From: UBA830 sp036339975
GTDB lineage: Bacteria > Pseudomonadota > Alphaproteobacteria > MPNO01 > UBA830
Length of the DNA: 10,077 nt
Assembly (NCBI GenBank): GCA_036339975.1
Contig: JAYYZV010000070.1
Coordinates: 1 to 10,077 of the forward strand
Reading direction: 5' to 3'
The notes beneath the pieces were generated by a model. The model saw nothing but the letters and a program-made list of their open reading frames with translations, was not told the DNA's origin and made no database searches. Of the stretch, positions 5,831-10,077 are shown in pieces. Within the stretch, counting starts at the first letter, position 1. Every line of letters starts with the position of its first letter. A program made the position numbers and the translations under genes.

Positions 5831-6343
5831 ATGACACTCATAAGTAAAGGCTATAACAAGCTGATCTTCGGGCTCGCCGTAATCGGAGGGGTGCTCCTCG
5901 CTGTTATATTCGTGGGGATAATTTGTGACGTCACCCTCCGTACGCTGGGATTTAACTCAATCCAATGGTATAGCGCTGTTGCAGAATATAGCCTCTTTTT
6001 CTGCACGATGTTCGGTGCGCCCTACCTTGTCCGTCACAAAGGGCACGTAGTTGTAGAGTCGTTGAGGCTGGCAATGCCAGCGGGTTTGCGGACAATCGTT
6101 GAAAAGATCGTGTACCTCGTGTGCATTCTTCTGTCTCTTCTGTTTGTATATTACGGCGCACTCGAGACGATAGAGGCAATTAAGACCGGAGAGCAGGACC
6201 TTCGATCGGTTGACATGCCAAAATGGCTCCTGATGGTGCCATTTCCTATAGGTTTCTCGCTCGTGGCTATTGAGTTTGCGCGGTATCTGCTTGGTTTCGA
6301 TACCTATTACTCGAATAAGGCCACGTCGGGGGAATCCCTGTAA
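5831..6343 (+). CDS. dctQ: TRAP transporter small permease subunit, DctQ family
   Basis: A 170-aa inner-membrane protein with four predicted helices (about 11-33, 48-66, 91-112, 131-154), the standard DctQ size and topology. Conserved family positions are visible: R37 in VTLRTLG, the E52 helix, and RHKGHVVVE at about 68-76. It forms a complex with the large subunit DctM. The ATG at 5831 has no Shine-Dalgarno; it overlaps the TGA of a two-codon frame ATG-AAA-TGA at 5826-5834, so initiation may depend on that or on an unusual leader. The gene begins 11 bp after a terminator T-run. Its stop TAA shares one base with the dctM ATG, so the two are translationally coupled. Confidence 0.92.
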   Translation: MTLISKGYNKLIFGLAVIGGVLLAVIFVGIICDVTLRTLGFNSIQWYSAVAEYSLFFCTMFGAPYLVRHKGHVVVESLRLAMPAGLRTIVEKIVYLVCILLSLLFVYYGALETIEAIKTGEQDLRSVDMPKWLLMVPFPIGFSLVAIEFARYLLGFDTYYSNKATSGESL

Positions 6344-7689
6344 TGGAAATACTCACGGAGTGGTATTCAATCGCTGGCTTTCTGGTCGGAATGATCATTG
6401 TATTGATGCTGCTTGGCCTCCCGGTCGCATTTGCCTTTTTGACAACGAATATAATCGGCGCAGCCATTTTCATGGGTGACGGAACACTCACTGGTGGCTT
6501 GGACGCGATGCCACTGATAGTTTCTAATGCAGTAGACTCTGTGGCGATTTTCGCACTCATCCCAGTGCCGCTATTCATCATTATGGGTGAACTATTTTTC
6601 CATACCGGACTGGCGGTACGCGTTTTCGACGCTTTAGATCGGTGTTTCGGTCGCCTTCCGGGAAGACTTTCCTACATCACGGTGGCGGGCGGAACGATTT
6701 TCGCCACTCTGTCTGGCTCGACCATGGCGAATACCGCAATGATGGGCTCGCTCATGGTCCCCGAAATGACAAAACGGGGATACAAGGGCCACATGTCTAT
6801 GGGCCCAATCCTCGGAACGGGAGGTTTGGCGATGATCATACCTCCTTCAGCCCTTGCGGTCCTCTTGGCGAGCCTCGCAGAGATTGATATTGGCGGGCTG
6901 CTGATTGCTGGAGTTATACCCGGCCTTATTCTCGCAGTCCTGTATTCGATACTTATTTTCGGACAGGTAAAACTCGACCCGGACGCGGCCCCTGAATACT
7001 CCGTCGAACCCTCGCCATTTAAAGAAATAATTTGGTCGCTCATTGTTAACGTATTGCCAATGGGCTTCATCGTTTTCTGTGTTATCGGGTTGATAATTTT
7101 GGGCGTAGCCACCCCGACCGAGGCCGCAGGTTTCGGCGCATTTGGAGTTGTAATTCTCGGCATCCTTTTCCGGGTAATGACATGGGATGTCCTTGTTAAA
7201 TCATTCGCCGGAGCGCTTCGCGTCACTGCGATGGTTCTACTCATCATCCTCGCCTCAACCACGTTTAGTCAGCTATTGGCATTCACTGGAGCAAGTGCTG
7301 GCCTTATAGAGTGGGCGACAAAGGTCGATTTATCGCCTCTCGTCGTACTTCTAATAATGTTTGGAGTGCTACTGATCCTTGGGATGTTCATGGATCAGGT
7401 TTCGATGATGCTTTTAACCGTGCCGATCTTTTTCCCTCTCGCAGAGTCATTTCAATTCGACCTAGTGTGGTTTGGCCTGATAATGCTGTTGGCACTCGAG
7501 ATAAGCCTCACAACACCGCCGTTTGGTTTGCTGCTTTTTGTAATGGTGGCGGTTGCACCAAAAGGAACAACGCTTTGGCAGGTCGCGAAAGCAGCCGCGC
7601 CCTACATCGGTTGCGCGCTGATTGTTCTTGTGCTCCTCATTATTTTTCCTGATTTAGCACTTTACCTTCCAAGCCTTATGAATAGTTAA
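6343..7689 (+). CDS. dctM: TRAP transporter large permease subunit, DctM family
   Basis: A 448-aa polytopic inner-membrane protein, slightly longer than the roughly 425 to 430 usual in the family, with about twelve hydrophobic stretches. It is the ion-coupled transport channel of the TRAP system. Family signatures are clear: SGSTMANTAMMGSLMVPEM at about 124-142, GLAMIIPPS at about 161-169, and ATPTEAAGFGAFG in the second half. The ATG overlaps the dctQ stop (TAATG at 6341-6345), as is common for dctQM pairs. The molybdenum hydroxylase gene starts 20 bp after its TAA with no terminator in between, so the two are likely on one transcript. No frameshift or missing motif was seen. Confidence 0.95.
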   Translation: MEILTEWYSIAGFLVGMIIVLMLLGLPVAFAFLTTNIIGAAIFMGDGTLTGGLDAMPLIVSNAVDSVAIFALIPVPLFIIMGELFFHTGLAVRVFDALDRCFGRLPGRLSYITVAGGTIFATLSGSTMANTAMMGSLMVPEMTKRGYKGHMSMGPILGTGGLAMIIPPSALAVLLASLAEIDIGGLLIAGVIPGLILAVLYSILIFGQVKLDPDAAPEYSVEPSPFKEIIWSLIVNVLPMGFIVFCVIGLIILGVATPTEAAGFGAFGVVILGILFRVMTWDVLVKSFAGALRVTAMVLLIILASTTFSQLLAFTGASAGLIEWATKVDLSPLVVLLIMFGVLLILGMFMDQVSMMLLTVPIFFPLAESFQFDLVWFGLIMLLALEISLTTPPFGLLLFVMVAVAPKGTTLWQVAKAAAPYIGCALIVLVLLIIFPDLALYLPSLMNS

Positions 7690-7692
7690 CGC

Positions 7693-7704
7693 CTGAAATT
7701 TCAG
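7693..7704. repeat. Perfect 12-bp palindrome between dctM and the hydroxylase gene
   Basis: CTGAAATTTCAG lies in the 20-bp gap and ends 5 bp before the ATG at 7710. It lacks a T-run and is AT-rich in the centre, so it is not a terminator. It could be an operator half or simply chance; no Shine-Dalgarno is visible in the gap. Confidence 0.3.
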
Positions 7705-7709
7705 AATTT

Positions 7710-10077
7710 ATGCCTTCTCCGCCTGATTTAAGCTCGCCCATCGGTCAATCCCCTGCAAGGCTAATGGCTCGCCGCGCAGTAGCCGGTCAGGGGCGTCACG
7801 TCGACGATTTCACCCTCCCCCGTACGGTCGAGGTCGCCTATGTTAGGAGCCCATACGCCCACGCCGATATAGGAACGATCGACACGTCTGCGGCTGCCGA
7901 GCAGCCGGGTGTGATCGCTGTCGTCACAGGTCGCGAGATCGCCGAGCACATGACGCCCTGGACCGGCATTATGGAAAACCAGCCAGCGCTGAAATCGGCA
8001 CCGCAATATGCGCTCGCTGTCGACAGAGCGACCTGGCAGGGCGAACCGGTCGTCGCCGTCGTCGCCACTACCCGTGCCATCGCTGAGGATGCGGCCGAAT
8101 ACGTCACCGTCGATTGGACAGAGAAGGCTCCGGTCGCCGACATGCTGACTGCCCTCGACCCGGACACGCCGGTTCTCCACCCAGAACTTGGCGACAACAA
8201 GATGTTCGAACGCGTCGCCGAAAAAGGCGATGTCGATGCCGGCTTCGCCGCTGCCTCTCACGTGGTCGAGGGAACTTTCGATTTCGGCCGGCATACCGGC
8301 GTAACGCTGGAACCGCGCACGATGGTATCTTCGTGGGATTCGTCGGAGAAGCACCTCACGGTGTATTACGGCGGTCAGGCCGTTCACATGATCCAGGTGC
8401 TTTTTTCAAAACACCTTGGCATACCGGAACGCGATATTCGGGTGATTGCACAGGATTGCGGCGGATCCTATGGGATCAAGAGCCACCTTTACGGCGATGA
8501 ATTTGCGACGGCCGTGTTGTCGATCATGCTCGACCGCCCCGTCCGCTATCGCGCCGACCGTATAGAATCTTTCGTTTCCGACATCCACGCACGTCAGCAC
8601 CAGCTGACAGGAAAGCTTGGCGTGGATACGGACGGAAAGATCGTTGCATTTGAGTTCGATGATATCACGGCAGCGGGTGCGTACTCTGCATACCCGCGAA
8701 CAAGTTGTGTCGAGGCAAACCAGGTGCTTAACATCGCGGGCGGCCCTTACAAAATCGATAATTTCCGCGCTAAAACTACCGTCGTTTTTCAGAACATGGT
8801 GCCGACATCACAGTACCGTGCCGTCGGGCATCCCATGGGTATCGTAATTTGCGATAGCCTTCTGGATAAAGCGGCGGTGGCCGCAGGCATCGACCGGATG
8901 GAGATCAGGCGTCGTAATCTGATATCTGATGACGCATACCCGTCTGCCTCCCCCGCCGGTATTCCGCTCCACGATCTGTCGCATCAGGCCTGTCTGGAAA
9001 AGCTCGCCGTTGTCATGGATATTAATGCTCTAAAAGCGGACCAGGTGGCGGCTCGAGAGAGCGGTATTCATCGTGGTATCGGGTACGCTTCCTTCATTAA
9101 AGGCACTAATCCGGGCGCATTGATTTACGGCCCCGCCAAAGTGCCGATCTCGGCGCAGGATGGAACAACCGTCCGGCTGGAACCGGCCGGCGGCGTGACC
9201 GTTTTGACGGGCGTCACCGAACAGGGCCAAGGTACCGAGACAGCGCTTGCCCAGGTAGTCGCGGCAGCGATTGGTATGAAGTTTGAAGACGTTCGCGTGA
9301 TCACTGGAGACACCGACGCCGTCCCATATGGCGGAGGAACCTATGGTTCGCGGGGCGCGGGTATTGGTGGCGAGGCCTCGTGGAGAGCCGGACAGACACT
9401 TCGCGGACAAATTCTGGATCTCGCCGCCGTCCTACTTCAGACCGATGCTGGCAGCCTGGATATTCGGGACAGCGTCGTGGTGGATGCGGATGGCGGCGAC
9501 GAACGCATCACGCTGGAAGAACTCGGCAATATCGCGTTCCTGCGCTCCTTCGAATTACCCGACGATTATCATCCGGTGCTGGTCGCCACCGAACGGTTTA
9601 GGGTGCGAGACTACATATTCACCAACGCTGCTCACGCCGCCTACGTAGAGGTCGATCCGGACACTGGTTTCGTGAAGGTACTGAATTACTGGGTCGTCGA
9701 AGACTGCGGCCGGGTCATCAACCCTCAGCTTGTGGCCGAACAACAACGAGGCTCCGTCGTACACGGCCTGGGTGACGCGCTATACGAACACTGCCTTTAC
9801 GATCAGGCCGGACAGCTTCAGAACGCAACAATGGCGGATTATCTTGTACCGATGTCCGGGGAGTCTCCCGATATAGTCATCGAACACGTCACCACTCCGA
9901 CCTCCAAGACAACTTTGGGGGCGAAGGGTGCAGGCGAAAGCGGTATGGCGGGCGTACCGCAATCTATCTTGAGTGCTGTAAACGACGCCATCCAGCCTTT
10001 CGGGGGGGACGTATCCGCCGTGCCGGTAACACCCGACGACGGGGTCGGGGCGACGGGGGGGAGGCCGGGTGAGCCGG
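7710..10077 (+). CDS. Xanthine dehydrogenase/CoxL-type molybdopterin-binding large subunit (partial at 3' end)
   Basis: An open frame of 789 codons runs to the right edge, close to the full length of the family. The N-terminus has the hammerhead domain start (GQGRHVDDFTLP, then VAYVRSPYAHADI). Cofactor motifs follow: GGSYGIK at 251-257 (usual GGGFGxK), SQYRAVGHPMG at about 367-377, EQGQGTETA at about 504-512, and DCGRVINP further on. GAKGAGESG contains E743, the likely catalytic glutamate matching Glu1261 of bovine xanthine oxidase. The usual Cys-Ser-Phe-Arg loop of aerobic CO dehydrogenase is absent, so it is not a form I CoxL. Such subunits hydroxylate aldehydes or N-heterocycles using FAD and 2Fe-2S partners, which are not in the window. 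ATG 7710 is chosen because it keeps the conserved start; it has no ribosome site. The last ~35 bases look damaged. Confidence 0.92.
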   Translation, partial: MPSPPDLSSPIGQSPARLMARRAVAGQGRHVDDFTLPRTVEVAYVRSPYAHADIGTIDTSAAAEQPGVIAVVTGREIAEHMTPWTGIMENQPALKSAPQYALAVDRATWQGEPVVAVVATTRAIAEDAAEYVTVDWTEKAPVADMLTALDPDTPVLHPELGDNKMFERVAEKGDVDAGFAAASHVVEGTFDFGRHTGVTLEPRTMVSSWDSSEKHLTVYYGGQAVHMIQVLFSKHLGIPERDIRVIAQDCGGSYGIKSHLYGDEFATAVLSIMLDRPVRYRADRIESFVSDIHARQHQLTGKLGVDTDGKIVAFEFDDITAAGAYSAYPRTSCVEANQVLNIAGGPYKIDNFRAKTTVVFQNMVPTSQYRAVGHPMGIVICDSLLDKAAVAAGIDRMEIRRRNLISDDAYPSASPAGIPLHDLSHQACLEKLAVVMDINALKADQVAARESGIHRGIGYASFIKGTNPGALIYGPAKVPISAQDGTTVRLEPAGGVTVLTGVTEQGQGTETALAQVVAAAIGMKFEDVRVITGDTDAVPYGGGTYGSRGAGIGGEASWRAGQTLRGQILDLAAVLLQTDAGSLDIRDSVVVDADGGDERITLEELGNIAFLRSFELPDDYHPVLVATERFRVRDYIFTNAAHAAYVEVDPDTGFVKVLNYWVVEDCGRVINPQLVAEQQRGSVVHGLGDALYEHCLYDQAGQLQNATMADYLVPMSGESPDIVIEHVTTPTSKTTLGAKGAGESGMAGVPQSILSAVNDAIQPFGGDVSAVPVTPDDGVGATGGRPGEP

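Noticed and set aside
6672..7262. 196-aa minus-strand frame opposite dctM
   Set aside because: The other strand carries unmistakable DctM signatures; this frame shows repetitive Ile/Thr/Pro/Ala composition typical of the complement of membrane codons.
7693..7704. CTGAAATTTCAG as a terminator after dctM
   Set aside because: There is no T-run, the stem is short and AT-rich, and it has no room for a loop without losing pairs.
7764..7766. Alternative hydroxylase start at ATG 7764
   Set aside because: AAGG is only 3 nt away, too close, and this start would drop the conserved GQ...R lead of the family.
7761..8387. 208-aa minus-strand frame opposite the hydroxylase
   Set aside because: The plus strand encodes the conserved hammerhead domain here; this frame is a shadow.

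Overview
The window looks like a piece of an alphaproteobacterial chromosome or metagenomic contig. It has moderate to high GC, strong Shine-Dalgarno sequences on some genes, ATG/GTG/TTG starts, and a typical content of periplasmic binding proteins, a TRAP transporter and a molybdenum hydroxylase. No rRNA, tRNA, CRISPR array, insertion sequence or transcriptional regulator gene was seen. The taxonomic call is an inference from gene content and codon style only.

Layout. (1) 2-259: C-terminal end of an unrecognised protein. (2) 309-335: a rho-independent terminator that runs straight into the ATG of a dienelactone-hydrolase-family gene (336-998), followed 6 bp later by a small conserved-looking 76-aa ORF (1005-1235). 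(3) 1232-2146, minus strand: an EamA/DMT-type 10-helix transporter whose stop codon overlaps that of the 76-aa ORF. (4) 2147-2355: a divergent intergenic region holding the likely promoter of the transport cluster. (5) 2356-7689, plus strand: a Bug/TctC-type periplasmic binding protein, a strong terminator hairpin, an MFS permease, a DctP-type binding protein, a second strong terminator hairpin, then DctQ and DctM, completing a TRAP transporter. (6) 7710 to the right edge: almost all of the molybdopterin-binding large subunit of a xanthine dehydrogenase/CoxL-type hydroxylase.

How the genes may work together. DctP, DctQ and DctM form a complete sodium-driven TRAP importer, probably for an organic acid. 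The molybdenum hydroxylase starts 20 bp after dctM, so the imported compound may be the substrate that is hydroxylated or oxidised. The iron-sulfur and FAD subunits are not in the window and could lie just to the right. The TctC protein has no TctA/TctB partners here and is followed by an MFS permease instead. Both binding-protein genes are followed by a strong hairpin plus U-run only 14 to 17 bp before the next start. This would allow much binding protein and little permease from one promoter.

The last ~80 bases are unusually G-rich and appear to have a frame disruption just before the natural end of the hydroxylase gene. This is more likely poor sequence at a contig end than biology.
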